Positions 51,790-60,636 are shown, numbered from the stretch's first letter. The stretch is 64,000 nucleotides of DNA from WUQU01 sp038849025 (GCA_038849025.1 JAWCNE010000002.1:1-64000), one strand, 5' to 3'. A program made the numbers and translations. Notes: a model not told the origin generated them from the letters alone.

Positions 51790-52422
51790 TTACATAGCGA
51801 GAGTTTTCAACATAATCAACACTGCGTTATATAACAGTTTTTCGGGAGTTATTTTAAGTTCTTTTGATCTTTCTTCCAGTTTCCAATATAACTGTTTTTC
51901 CAGCAGTACATTTACAAAATTTGTGTTTCCATAGGCTTTTATGATAATTGCTTCTTTTGGAGGATCCTCAAGCTGAAAGGAAAACATGCTTGAATTAGAA
52001 TTTTTTACGGCTACACGCCTTATAGCAGCACTTGCTCGTTCTGATTGCACGCTGTCTTTAAACTTGCCTGGTAAGTACTTCATTACCCAAGTGTAGCTCA
52101 TCCCTGTTTCTTCAGCTATTTTTTGAGCTATACTTCCCGGTTTAATTCCCTTTTTTAGGTAGATTTCTGCAAGCCTAGAAAGTATTTCTGTTTTTTCGCT
52201 CGCTCTTACATGGCGCCTGCAGGTATTGCTTATTATCCGGGCTATAAGGCGCTGCTCTTCTGTTTTAATATTTGGGAGGATCATTTTTGGCCAGTTCTCG
52301 TCGGCTGCTAAGCGATGCGCGCCGTCTATCACGTTACCATACTTGTCCAGAAGTACTGGATAAAATCTTCCAACATGCCTAGAAGAAATCTTTAAATAAG
52401 AAACCAGAGCTTTCTCGTCCAT
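51790..52422 (-). CDS. ParB/Srx-domain protein with helix-turn-helix
   Basis: A 210-residue protein. Residues ~12-55 form a ParB N-terminal-like domain (YPVLLDKYGNVIDGAHRLAA), 65-125 a ParB-type HTH (ASEKTEILSRLAEIYLKKG, SIAQKIAEETGMSYTWVMKYL), and the C-terminal ~60 residues resemble an RHH or oligomerisation helix pair. No ParA gene is visible. Likely a DNA-binding regulator or a mobile-element remnant partner rather than a chromosome partition factor. ATG at 52422 after AGGAA. A CCCC/GGGG mini-hairpin lies just upstream. Confidence 0.8.
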   Translation of the reverse strand: MDEKALVSYLKISSRHVGRFYPVLLDKYGNVIDGAHRLAADENWPKMILPNIKTEEQRLIARIISNTCRRHVRASEKTEILSRLAEIYLKKGIKPGSIAQKIAEETGMSYTWVMKYLPGKFKDSVQSERASAAIRRVAVKNSNSSMFSFQLEDPPKEAIIIKAYGNTNFVNVLLEKQLYWKLEERSKELKITPEKLLYNAVLIMLKTLAM

Positions 52423-52500
52423 TTCCTAATACTCCATTTCCCCTATGAGGGGGGATGAGTATCTCCATAGATGACTTTATTTAACTTTTTTGCATAGTTT

Positions 52501-52530
52501 ATATAAACACATATAAACACGAATATACAC
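52501..52530. repeat. three 10-base direct repeats upstream of the ParB-like gene
   Basis: ATATAAACAC occurs twice in tandem (52501-52510, 52511-52520), followed by the variant GAATATACAC (52521-52530). Ten-base spacing puts each copy on the same DNA face, as expected of an iteron-like or operator array for the adjacent ParB/HTH protein; it also overlaps TATA-like sequence. Confidence 0.45.
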
Positions 52531-52553
52531 TTTAAAAACCCCAGAAGTTATGG

Positions 52554-53110
52554 ATGAAATCTGAAAAGTGCTGGGCTATTTTGCGGAAATCTTCAAACCA
52601 GTTCTTGTTCCAGCCGAGCAATGACTCCAGCTGTAGACGGGATGGTTGTAGATTTGAGCGGCGGTTTAGAAATTCAAGTAGTAGAGACTTTGGGGATACT
52701 CCTCATCATGTGAGCTATTACGAAAGCGGTGACGGAGTCTTATTTCTAGGGAAAACGCAGGGGGTCTACATGAAGATTTAAAAGTAACCCTACCCGCCAC
52801 TCCTCCACCGATAATGTTAGACAAACCTTTAGAATCTTTGAAAACGGGGTTAGGCTTAACCCTAAAATTTTATGTTACACGCATTTCGGTTTGGCGGACA
52901 ACGCAGTTGAAAAGCGGAGGACATATGGAGCCAGCTTAACCTTTAGTTTTCGACCATCCGTAAATGCGTGAAAAACAATGATAGCCTTGGTTTCATTAAA
53001 GAGAAGCTTATGGAAAGAGATCCTCACATTAAAATTGCTGCAGATTGTGTGAAAGCACACCGGTATTTAGCGCTTTTTTACGAAACTTATTCAATGTTTA
53101 TTCTTTAACT
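52554..53110 (+). pseudogene. decayed metallo-beta-lactamase-fold hydrolase
   Basis: Fragments in changing frames fill the 52423-53164 gap: VLGYFAEIFKPVLVPAE, then TPAVDGMVVDLSGGLEIQVV, then TPHHVSYYESGDGVLFLGK with GVYM, then VTLPATPPPIMLDKPLESL, then a disrupted C-terminus. Order and spacing match an MBL-fold protein (the usual HTPGHTPGHVSYY...LFTGD and LPATPPPF segments). At least four frame changes and stops mean it is dead; the metal-site residues are also eroded (GK for GD, TPHH for TPGH). Confidence 0.75.
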
Positions 53111-53164
53111 TAATGAATAAACCCCAATTACTTGTTGCTGTAGGGTTTTTGATGTTTTACTTTT

Positions 53165-53761
53165 TCAGGATTTTCCCATAAGGTATCCGCCTAAACCAAT
53201 TGCCCACAAGATAATTGGGTAAGCTATAATGCGTTCCATCCCGCCCTTACCTAAACCAAGGTAAAAATATGCTGCGTGCCCGATTGCCAACTTATCACTT
53301 ACTTCGCTAACCGCAAAAAGCACAAGTGCTGCAAGTGAGATTAAGCCCAAAACAATCGCAAAATAGGATGAGGGGGGTTTCTGAATTTTATAAGACTTTA
53401 TAGCGGACAGTGCCCCGAAAAGAAAGGCAATTAAAGAAACAAGCGTATGGATCACGCCGTAGTTTTCTGGAAAAATGCCTACTCCCATGGCGCCTATTCC
53501 ACACAAAGCCAAGAAAAAAATAAAGATTTTGTCTTGAACAAAACTTCGCATGAAGGATGCGCTTACAACAGCAACTAAACCTAAAACAAAAACTGAAGAG
53601 TTGAAAATTGGCGCGGATACTCCAACTCCTAAATCGCTGATATAGTTTTCCGAAATGCTGTAGGCTGGATAGAGAGCTTCTGCGATAATGAGGCATAAAA
53701 CGAATTGAACTGCTCCAACGAATATTATGGCTCCGGCAATTTTACCCTCAATATGTTTCAT
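53165..53761 (-). CDS. DUF998 membrane protein
   Basis: A 198-residue protein with ~6 transmembrane helices. The block SISENYISDLGVGVSAPIFN after helix 1 and IGAMGVGIFPENYGVIHTLV are the DUF998 signature. Function unknown; DUF998 members are often found near stress or lipid genes. The weak ribosome site before the ATG at 53761 leaves the start slightly uncertain. Downstream of, and separated by 40 bases from, the duplicated membrane protein. Confidence 0.85.
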   Translation of the reverse strand: MKHIEGKIAGAIIFVGAVQFVLCLIIAEALYPAYSISENYISDLGVGVSAPIFNSSVFVLGLVAVVSASFMRSFVQDKIFIFFLALCGIGAMGVGIFPENYGVIHTLVSLIAFLFGALSAIKSYKIQKPPSSYFAIVLGLISLAALVLFAVSEVSDKLAIGHAAYFYLGLGKGGMERIIAYPIILWAIGLGGYLMGKS

Positions 53762-53801
53762 AGCATAAGAATATGCAGTTCATCTTCATAAAATTTGAGG
53801 C

Positions 53802-54863
53802 TCAAGGACAGCATATTGATGATTGAATGCTTCCTTTTTCTTTTTTCGCCATAAGCCATACGCTTAACCCGTACAATGGCAGGGAAATTAAGATGAGAAA
53901 AACTCCGATAAAAGCTAGTGGTTTGAATGTTGCGTAATACCCTGTTATTTCTACTATAAGTTGTGTCATTACGTCGGGTTGATTATGAATTCTAAGTGTA
54001 TATTGCCCCGTTGTTTTTGAAAGAAAACCGAATTCAACATTACCTGGAAATACAAGATGATTCTCGAGTATGATATTGTTTTGGGAATCGTATAGGATGT
54101 ACTCGATTGTCTTATAGTCAGTAAACCACAAATTGTGTATTTGCACTTGGACATATTGTCCTTCTTCTGCAGTGAAATTGTAATCTACAACACTATTTGG
54201 CTGGAATTCTCTAGCAGGGAAATTTTTAGTCCACGCGATGTTTACATCGCTTAAGTTTGGCGGAAGAATATGTTCGATGGGTGATAAATATAACGACCAT
54301 AAACCGCTCAACAATAAAACTGTGGCACTTGTCAAAACTAAAACTTCAATAATTTTCCACCTTTTTGTTAAAACTGACGTAGCGAATACATATATGGGGA
54401 GAGATATTAAAACCAGAAGTTGGCCTATCGAAGTTAGAGGTCTAAAAAGTGCATAGTACCCGGTTATTTCAACAGTAAGCGAAGTGTTGACGTAGGGTTG
54501 ATTATGAATGTTCAGCATATGCAGCCCGGTTTCATTGGGGAGGTACTCAAGTGGGAGTTCAGAATCGCTTTGCTTCTCAAACACCAAGTTGCTTTTAGAA
54601 TCATAAATAAATGCAGTGTAAAATCTTCGCGCAATGACTTCAATATTCTTTATTTGTATACGTACATGCTGATCTGTCTGCACCGTGAAATTATAGACTA
54701 CAGTAGCATTTGGCTGGAAAATAGGCTCATAGAAAATTCTTTGCCACGCGGTGTTCGGGACGCCGGGACCGTAGATAGTTACAGGCGAAAGGTAAACACA
54801 CCATAACCCGCTTAAAAGCAACAATAAAGCCACTGTTAAACTTGACATCCCAAGGTTGATCAA
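53802..54863 (-). CDS. membrane protein made of two tandem copies of a TM-beta-TM unit
   Basis: A 353-residue protein I do not recognise. Each half has the same order: hydrophobic helix ending LLLSGLWCVYLSP (residues ~13-27) or LLLSGLWSLYLSP (~183-195), an extracellular beta domain with PNATVVYNFT or PNSVVDYNFT, VEITGYYALF or VEITGYYATF, then a second helix ISLPIYVF or ISLPLYGL. Topology suggests two exterior beta-sandwich domains on four helices. TTG at 54863, ATG at 54848 as alternative. It starts 6 bases after the deacetylase stop, so they are probably co-transcribed. Confidence 0.78.
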   Translation of the reverse strand: MINLGMSSLTVALLLLLSGLWCVYLSPVTIYGPGVPNTAWQRIFYEPIFQPNATVVYNFTVQTDQHVRIQIKNIEVIARRFYTAFIYDSKSNLVFEKQSDSELPLEYLPNETGLHMLNIHNQPYVNTSLTVEITGYYALFRPLTSIGQLLVLISLPIYVFATSVLTKRWKIIEVLVLTSATVLLLSGLWSLYLSPIEHILPPNLSDVNIAWTKNFPAREFQPNSVVDYNFTAEEGQYVQVQIHNLWFTDYKTIEYILYDSQNNIILENHLVFPGNVEFGFLSKTTGQYTLRIHNQPDVMTQLIVEITGYYATFKPLAFIGVFLILISLPLYGLSVWLMAKKEKGSIQSSICCP

Positions 54864-54869
54864 CTTTAA

Positions 54870-55715
54870 CTAGAAGTTTTTGAGCAGTTCATCTATGGCT
54901 TTTCCAACGTTTTCGCCGACGTATCCTCCTTCCAAAACAAAGAAGGTCGGCTTGTTTAGAGCAGCTATAATTCTGCCTATTTCTCCATAGCTTTTATAGG
55001 TTAACCCTAAAGAGGCTAAATCTTCTGCATAAGCGTCAAATCCTGCTGAAACAGCCACCACTTCAACCTTTTCTAGGTCCACTTTATCTAGCACCTCTTT
55101 CAGGGTTTTAAGGTAAACTTCTTCTCCGCAGTCCGCCTCTAACGGAAAGTTCAAACAATTAGCCTCAGAATAATAGCCTGTACCTGGATAGTGGGGATAT
55201 CTATGAAGCGAAATAAAAGTAACTTTTGAATCTCCGAAGAAGATTTCCTGTGTTCCATTTCCATGATGCCCATCTATATCCAAAATTAACGTTGGCTTAT
55301 CAAGATATTTTACAGCTACTGCAATGTTGTTTATGTAGCAAAAACCTTTTGTGTAGGCCCCGAGCGCAGCACCACGCCTTCCCACATGATGCCCAGGAGG
55401 CCGCATAAGAGAAAACCCGTTCACCTTTGCTGCCAGTATGGCGGCTCCGGCTGAGAGCTTAGCATACTCGTAGATATTTGCATATGCGGGAGTGTCAGCA
55501 TCTTCTATGTTGCCTTCTTTAAGCCTTTGAATATATGCGGCTTCGTGAACTTTAAGAAGGTCTTCTTCTTTAGCCGGTTCCGGTTCTAGAAATTCGTATC
55601 CTTTTTCTTTTAGAATTTCGTAGGCTATTTTGACTCTTTTTGGGCTTTCAATATGCCAAGACCCGTATTCCAAGCATTTTTCCGTGAAAACTACTTTCGG
55701 CTTCATAGCATTCAA
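54870..55715 (-). CDS. histone deacetylase/AcuC-fold amidohydrolase
   Basis: A 281-residue arginase-deacetylase-fold enzyme, shorter than HDAC1 (~480) but typical of prokaryotic class II-like members. Catalytic and Zn residues: RPPGHHVGRR (paired His), LILDIDGHHGNGTQ (Asp and His), VSAGFDAYAED (Asp) and the substrate Tyr region LEGGYVGENVG. It deacetylates lysines, acetylpolyamines or acetyl-CoA synthetase; the substrate is open. TTG at 55715 has AAGGA 5 bases upstream; ATG at 55706 is the alternative. Confidence 0.92.
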   Translation of the reverse strand: MNAMKPKVVFTEKCLEYGSWHIESPKRVKIAYEILKEKGYEFLEPEPAKEEDLLKVHEAAYIQRLKEGNIEDADTPAYANIYEYAKLSAGAAILAAKVNGFSLMRPPGHHVGRRGAALGAYTKGFCYINNIAVAVKYLDKPTLILDIDGHHGNGTQEIFFGDSKVTFISLHRYPHYPGTGYYSEANCLNFPLEADCGEEVYLKTLKEVLDKVDLEKVEVVAVSAGFDAYAEDLASLGLTYKSYGEIGRIIAALNKPTFFVLEGGYVGENVGKAIDELLKNF

Positions 55716-55813
55716 GCCAGTCCTTTTTGATTTTCTTCTAGCCTATTGCTATATCTAGATATATTAGTGTTCGCATTTTAAGAGTGTTCAGCGCTCTAGA
55801 GGGTTAAAATTCG

Positions 55814-57763
55814 ATGATTTCAGAGAACCCATTCGCAGAATTCCGAAAGGAATGTGAAGCTCTACTCAGAGGGGCTTTTGATAAAAAATCTATAGGATTA
55901 ATCCCTTCGCAGTTCGGTTTTGAAAGGCCGCCGGCCATTGATTTTGGACAGCTAGCCTCTTCCATTTGTTTTGAGTTGGCTAAACAGGTTGGTGAAAAAC
56001 CTCTTGTATTAGCTGAGCGCTTGGCAAAAAACATGGACAAGTCAAAATTTGCATTAGTCAAAGACGTGACTGCTGCTGGCGGAGGCTATATAAACTTTCA
56101 CGCAGACTTTGCGAAATTTTCACTGTTAACTATAGAATCGGTTAGGCAGCTGGACACGGCATATGGCTTTGTTAAAACAGATAAGCCGTTGAAAGTTATC
56201 TTGGAACATACTAGCGTTAATCCGCTCCACCCTATACATATAGGCCAAGCGAGAAATCCAATGCTTGGAGATGCCCTTGCCCGAATGCTCGCTTCTAGAG
56301 GATATAAAGTCTCCCGCCACTATTACGTGGATGATGTCGGCCGACAAACAGCAGTAATTGCTTATGGATATGAAAAGCTTGGAAGACCAAAACCAACGGA
56401 AAAACCAGACCATTTTATCGGAAAAATCTACACCATAACAAGCTGCATTGTTGAAATAAGCAGGCTCAAAAAAGAGCTTGAACTTGCCAAGGCGGTTTCC
56501 GCAGAGGAGGAAATCACAAAAATTAACAGGAAATTGGATGATTGGATGTCTGTGGCTTTTGAGCTTAGGGAAAAATATCCAGAACTTTTTGATAAGCTTC
56601 TTGAGAAGATAAGTGAAGATGAAAATCCTGAAAAAAGGGTGAATGAGTTAAACAAGGCATATGAAATGGGAAATGAAAGCGCAAAGCAGCTCATAAGAAA
56701 AGTTAGCGAATTATGCTTAGAAGGGTTTAGGGAAACACTAAGCCGTGCAGGAGTTTCTTACGATTCTTGGGACTGGGAAAGTGATTTCGTGTGGAGCGGG
56801 TTAGTTACAGAAGTTCTTCAAAGACTAAAGCAGACACCATATGTCTTTGTTCTCGGCGGTGTTCTCGAATTTGACGCTGGAAAAGTTGTTAAAGCCTTAA
56901 ACCTTTGGGAAAAGCTTAGATTAAGGAAGGATTACGTTGTTCCATCCTTAACACTTATGCGAGCTGATGGTACAACTCTCTACACGACAAGGGACATTGC
57001 CTATACCTTATGGAAGTTTGAAAAAGCAGACAAGTGCATCAACGTTATAGGAATGGAACAGTCTCTCGCGCAAACGCAGCTTAAAATAGCATTATACGCT
57101 TTGGGCTACAGCCAACACGCAGACAACCTTATCCACTTTGCTTACAACCTAGTAACTTTGCCAGGCTATAAAATGTCAAGCCGAAGGGGACGCTATATAA
57201 CCCTAGATGAAGTCATGGATGAAGCAGTAAGGAGAGCCTACGAAGAAGTTTCAAAACGTTCACCCCAACTGCCAGAAGAAGAGAAGCGAAAAGTTGCAGA
57301 GTTCGTCGGCATAGGAGCAGTCCGCTACGCCCTTGTAGAAGTTGACCCATCAAAACCTGTTGAATTTAACTGGGACAGAGTGCTTAACTTTGAGAAAAAC
57401 AGCGCACCATATATTCAATATTCGCATGCCAGAGCATGTAGCATACTTCGCAAAGCGTCAAGAAAGCCGGAGAAACCTTCATACGATTTATTTAAAGAAA
57501 AACTTGAACATGAGCTTGTTTTGGCTTTAGCTAACTTCCCAGAAGTTTTCATAGAAGCTGCAGAGACACTTAAGCCGAATTTTATAGCTGATTTCGCCAA
57601 TGCTTTAGCGGATAAATTCAACACTTTTTACAATGCTTTTCCAGTGATAAAAGCTGAACCGCGAGAACTCAGCGATGCGCGGCTTGCCTTAGTTGACGCG
57701 GTTAGAATAGTTTTGAGAAACGCCTTAAACCTTATAGGCGTAGTTGCTCCCGAGAAAATGTAG
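55814..57763 (+). CDS. argS: arginyl-tRNA synthetase
   Basis: A 649-residue class I synthetase. N-terminal additional domain (~1-110), HIGH motif in VNPLHPIHIGQARNPMLGD, KMSKS counterpart YKMSSRRGRYI, and an anticodon-binding helical domain with NFEKNSAPYIQYSHARACSI. Length is within the archaeal range. GAGGG lies 11 bases before the ATG. The window also carries two tRNA-Arg genes, which is probably coincidence. Confidence 0.97.
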   Translation: MISENPFAEFRKECEALLRGAFDKKSIGLIPSQFGFERPPAIDFGQLASSICFELAKQVGEKPLVLAERLAKNMDKSKFALVKDVTAAGGGYINFHADFAKFSLLTIESVRQLDTAYGFVKTDKPLKVILEHTSVNPLHPIHIGQARNPMLGDALARMLASRGYKVSRHYYVDDVGRQTAVIAYGYEKLGRPKPTEKPDHFIGKIYTITSCIVEISRLKKELELAKAVSAEEEITKINRKLDDWMSVAFELREKYPELFDKLLEKISEDENPEKRVNELNKAYEMGNESAKQLIRKVSELCLEGFRETLSRAGVSYDSWDWESDFVWSGLVTEVLQRLKQTPYVFVLGGVLEFDAGKVVKALNLWEKLRLRKDYVVPSLTLMRADGTTLYTTRDIAYTLWKFEKADKCINVIGMEQSLAQTQLKIALYALGYSQHADNLIHFAYNLVTLPGYKMSSRRGRYITLDEVMDEAVRRAYEEVSKRSPQLPEEEKRKVAEFVGIGAVRYALVEVDPSKPVEFNWDRVLNFEKNSAPYIQYSHARACSILRKASRKPEKPSYDLFKEKLEHELVLALANFPEVFIEAAETLKPNFIADFANALADKFNTFYNAFPVIKAEPRELSDARLALVDAVRIVLRNALNLIGVVAPEKM

Positions 57764-57766
57764 CTT

Positions 57767-58447
57767 TTAGGGAGCCCCCTCAATCACTGCAGCTGCTGTA
57801 CTTGTTCCAATTCTGTTGGCGCCAGCCTCGATCATGGCTACTGCATCAGCATATGTTCTTATCCCTCCAGCAGCCTTGACACCCATATCCTTACTAACCA
57901 CTCGACGCATCAGCTTTACATCTTCAACAGTAGCGCCTTTACCAAACAAACCGGTTGAAGTTTTAACAAAGTCTGCACCAGCTTCTTTAGCAAGCGTGCA
58001 TGCGGTTATCTTCTCCTCCGTTGTTAATTGTGATGTTTCAATAATCACTTTAACAATCACGTCTGAAGATAAGCGTTTAACATCAACCACCGCGATTATA
58101 TCCCTTCTAACCAGCTCGTAGTCTCCAGACTTTAAAGCGCTCAGGTTGATAACCATGTCTAACTCGCTTGCGCCGTCTTCAACAGCCTTAACAGCTTCCA
58201 CAGCCTTTATTTCAGGCAAGGAAACACCTAAGGGAAAGCCCACAGTGGAGCAAACTTTGACGCTAGATTTTTCAAGCATGGATGAGGCAAGCTTCACATA
58301 GGTGGGATTAACAACCACGCATCTAAAGCCATATTTAATTGCTTCTTTGCAAAGCTTTTCAATATCGCTTTTTGTAGCAGTAGCCTTAACAAGCGTAGAA
58401 TCCATAATCTTAGCTAACTGTTCCCTTGAAATGCTCAACGATTTCAC
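57767..58447 (-). CDS. deoC: deoxyribose-phosphate aldolase
   Basis: A 226-residue TIM-barrel class I aldolase splitting 2-deoxyribose-5-phosphate to glyceraldehyde-3-phosphate and acetaldehyde. Schiff-base lysine in GADFVKTSTGLFGKGAT, second lysine in MGVKAAGGIRTYADAV, and VVVNPTYV near the N-terminus. The GTG at 58447 sits inside the ribosome site AGGTGA; the TTG three codons later (58438) is the better spaced start. Overlaps nothing; converges on argS with a 3-base gap. Confidence 0.95.
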   Translation of the reverse strand: MKSLSISREQLAKIMDSTLVKATATKSDIEKLCKEAIKYGFRCVVVNPTYVKLASSMLEKSSVKVCSTVGFPLGVSLPEIKAVEAVKAVEDGASELDMVINLSALKSGDYELVRRDIIAVVDVKRLSSDVIVKVIIETSQLTTEEKITACTLAKEAGADFVKTSTGLFGKGATVEDVKLMRRVVSKDMGVKAAGGIRTYADAVAMIEAGANRIGTSTAAAVIEGAP

Positions 58448-58661
58448 CTACTTTCTAAACTAGAATTTTAAACATTTATTAATTTCTACACGCGCACAAC
58501 TATTGTTGTTCTCCAATTTTACGATTTTAGCAGCTTATCTGGGAGCTCGATTAAATTTTAATTAGTTTTTATGTCTTATTTTAGAGTTTTTGCTAAAATT
58601 TTGTTTATATTTAAATTTAGCCTATAAAATTGTTTATTTAATTTTAAATGAAGAATATAGC

Positions 58662-59477
58662 TTACTTTTCTGGTTTAGCTTCAAAGGTGCAGTTTGGGTC
58701 GCCTTTTGCTATGCACCTTGTTTCTTCAACTTTCATTTTTATGCCTAAAACTTTTGTTAGATATCCTGCTATTATGCCGCGGATGAAGTGGCTGTAGGGC
58801 TTTTTCTGGGTTTCCGGCGCTAATTGGCATTCGAAGCTGTCATAAACATGTGCGAGTGCGTAAGGTGGGTCCAACAGCAATTTTTCTATCGCCATCTGCC
58901 CAAAGCCTACAGCGGTGAATATAGGTGCGCCCATGCATTTGCATATCTGTGAAGAGTCGGTTAATCCAATTTCCTTGCCCATTTCAACATGCTTTTCAGC
59001 TGCGTTCATGCCCATTTCTAACCCGTTATAGTAGAGGAAGACTTCACCAGCAGAGCCGAACCGCTCTCTAATTCCGCGTATAAAACTTTCACAAAGTGTT
59101 TTTCGAAGGATTATTGCCCTTTCACCGCCTGCCAAAAGTATGTTTGATACGGTGTCGGCAATGAAGCCTTCCGCTTGTTGTCGGATCGCCTTTACCCCTT
59201 TTACAGCCTTAATGCTTTTAATTTTCTCTGCAAGTCTTTCCAATGGAACATTACAGTCCGTTAAGTCTAAGAAAATTAAGAAATTCTTATCCTCTTCCGT
59301 GTTTCTCGCCATCGACAAGTTTAAATGTTTCAATCTCGCGTTATTTTTAGCGCAAAAATCTAAAGTCTGCCGAAGAACACCATGTCCAGTCTCTGCTACA
59401 ACGAATAAGCCGCCAAGTTTTTTACCAGGCAAAAAGAAAAAACGGCCAATCTCAAGGGAAGGTAAAGGATTTTCCAA
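58662..59477 (-). CDS. ACT-like plus V4R domain ligand-binding protein
   Basis: A 271-residue protein. The N-terminal ~100 residues look like an ACT-type fold (FFFLPGKKLGGLFVV, then NFLIFLDLTDCNVPLERLA), and the C-terminal ~160 form a V4R domain: VFLYYNGLEMGMNAAEKH, DSFECQLAP, and the closing ETRCIAKGDPNCTFEAKPE with paired Cys. V4R domains in bacterial DmpR/PoxR-type activators bind phenols. Here no output domain is attached. GAGGG 7 bases before the TTG start at 59477. The 58448-58661 upstream-of-stop spacer is AT-rich with no gene. Confidence 0.85.
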   Translation of the reverse strand: MENPLPSLEIGRFFFLPGKKLGGLFVVAETGHGVLRQTLDFCAKNNARLKHLNLSMARNTEEDKNFLIFLDLTDCNVPLERLAEKIKSIKAVKGVKAIRQQAEGFIADTVSNILLAGGERAIILRKTLCESFIRGIRERFGSAGEVFLYYNGLEMGMNAAEKHVEMGKEIGLTDSSQICKCMGAPIFTAVGFGQMAIEKLLLDPPYALAHVYDSFECQLAPETQKKPYSHFIRGIIAGYLTKVLGIKMKVEETRCIAKGDPNCTFEAKPEK

Positions 59478-59694
59478 AATTTTCCCTCGCTATACCTAAA
59501 ATAGCGGTGCAATAAAGGTTTATGAATAGGCAATCAAAATTTTGAATAAACATAAAGATCTTCAAAAAGCTAAAATTTTATTTTATTTCATCTTTTCGAC
59601 TAATTTTTAGGGATTTAAATCAAAACTGTAAAAATCCACAGGAAAAAGAAAAAAATCCCATAATAGCTTTCTTTTGCTGAAAACGGAAAGATTT

Positions 59695-59773
59695 TGGCGG
59701 GCCCGCTGGGATTTGAACCCAGGATCTCCGGCTCCGCAGGCCAGCGTCCTAATCCGTGCTAGACTACGGGCCC
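59695..59773 (-). tRNA. tRNA-Arg(GCG), no intron
   Basis: Minus-strand cloverleaf: acceptor GGGCCCG/CGGGCCC, D arm GTCT/GGAC, anticodon stem CTGGC/GCCGG with loop CTGCGGA (anticodon GCG), T arm CTGGG-TTCAAAT-CCCAG, discriminator G and encoded CCA. Total 79 bases. Same acceptor stem as tRNA-Arg(CCG) at 25.5 kb but without introns. Confidence 0.95.
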
Positions 59774-59980
59774 TAACTGTTAAGGTCTTTAACTTGTTGA
59801 AGAACCTTACGTTTTCACAATGTTATGTGATTTAAAACTATCTTCTATTAATTTTTTAGCCCGTCTAATTGCCTTGGCAACTCAGCAAATTTGTTCTTTA
59901 CGTTGACGAGGCTAATGCAACGATGGAAGGTATGCAAAATTTTAAATGCAAGAAAAAAGGGTTAAGAATTATTGTGATTA

Positions 59981-60151
59981 ATGTTGAGTAATACGTCTTC
60001 TGAGCCTAAATGTTTCCACAGTAAAGTTGAGCTTTTAGGCGAGCAGAAAGGCGAAAGGGGAGTGAACAGATACTATAAATGCTTGAAGTGCGGCAGTGTA
60101 CTGGTGTTATCGGAGGATGGAGTTCTATACGAGGTACCCTCCAAGGGATAA
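59981..60151 (+). CDS. small zinc-ribbon protein (56 aa)
   Basis: The ATG at 59981 opens a 56-residue frame. CFH at residues 11-13 and CLKCG at 34-38 make a CxH...CxxC zinc knuckle, and the rest is a short beta-rich segment (VNRYYKCLKCGSVLVLSEDG). Archaea encode many such tiny zinc proteins, some acting in transcription or translation. No strong ribosome site is seen, and a TTTTAAATG box ~35 bases upstream suggests a short leader. Function unknown, but the coding pattern is convincing. Confidence 0.72.
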   Translation: MLSNTSSEPKCFHSKVELLGEQKGERGVNRYYKCLKCGSVLVLSEDGVLYEVPSKG

Positions 60152-60227
60152 AATCGAACCAGAGGAGTTGTTAACTTTCTCTCTTTTAAGCTGAAAAGCA
60201 TTCTGCGCCCAATCAAATAGAAATTGA

Positions 60228-60494
60228 TCAGGAAAGCTCAGTAAAGTTGTGCGGCATCCTGTAAACGTCTTTTATAAGATCAACTTTCTTCAAGATTCCC
60301 AAGGTATTTTTAACCGAAGGAAATCTCTTCGGATCTTTATGGGGAATAAATATAGCATCGGCAAAATCTTAAAATCGGGTCGCTTGCAAACTCGAGACAG
60401 CGAAACCTTATTTGACAACATCTCAGCGGTTTTTCTCAATTCCTTTGAGGGTTAAAGCCATTTTTGCGCCTGTTAATGCCGTGTTTCCCACAAA
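60228..60494 (-). pseudogene. decayed C-terminus of a corrinoid-protein activator (RACE/DUF4445 type)
   Basis: On the minus strand, FVGNTALTGAKMALTLKG, then KTAEMLSNKV in another frame, then DFADAIFIPHKDPKRFPSVK before the TGA at 60228 match the order of the C-terminal end of ATP-dependent reductive activators of corrinoid enzymes (RamA/AcsV group). Several stops and frame changes separate them. The relic fills part of the 60152-60728 gap. Confidence 0.7.
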
Positions 60495-60636
60495 CTTTTT
60501 TCACTGACAAAATATCTGCACCAGAGTCCTCGAAAGTCTCCTAACAAACTTCTGTAATTAAATCTCCAACGCCCTTATCCCAATGCTCACCAAATTTGGT
60601 ACGGCTTACACCAATTATGGCAACTTTGCCTTTAAC
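60495..60636 (-). pseudogene. decayed N-terminus of an SCP2-type thiolase
   Basis: KVAIIGVSRTKFGEHWDKG, then DLITEVC, a stop codon, ETFEDSGAD match the opening of archaeal SCP2/lipid-transfer-type thiolases (VAIIGVGRTKFG...LxxEAxxEALEDAGxD). It runs directly into the activator relic, so two dead genes have been joined by deletion. No intact gene is seen in 60152-60728. Confidence 0.65.

Noticed and set aside
51790..52422. Chromosome partition parB
   Set aside because: No parA partner and only partial ParB architecture; treated as a ParB-like regulator.
52554..52781. Intact 75-residue gene
   Set aside because: Only its last ~27 residues are protein-like (MBL fold) and the neighbouring segments of the same protein are in other frames.
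60249..60455. Plus-strand 68-residue frame
   Set aside because: The minus strand of the same bases carries the recognisable corrinoid-activator relic; the plus frame has no family features or ribosome site.
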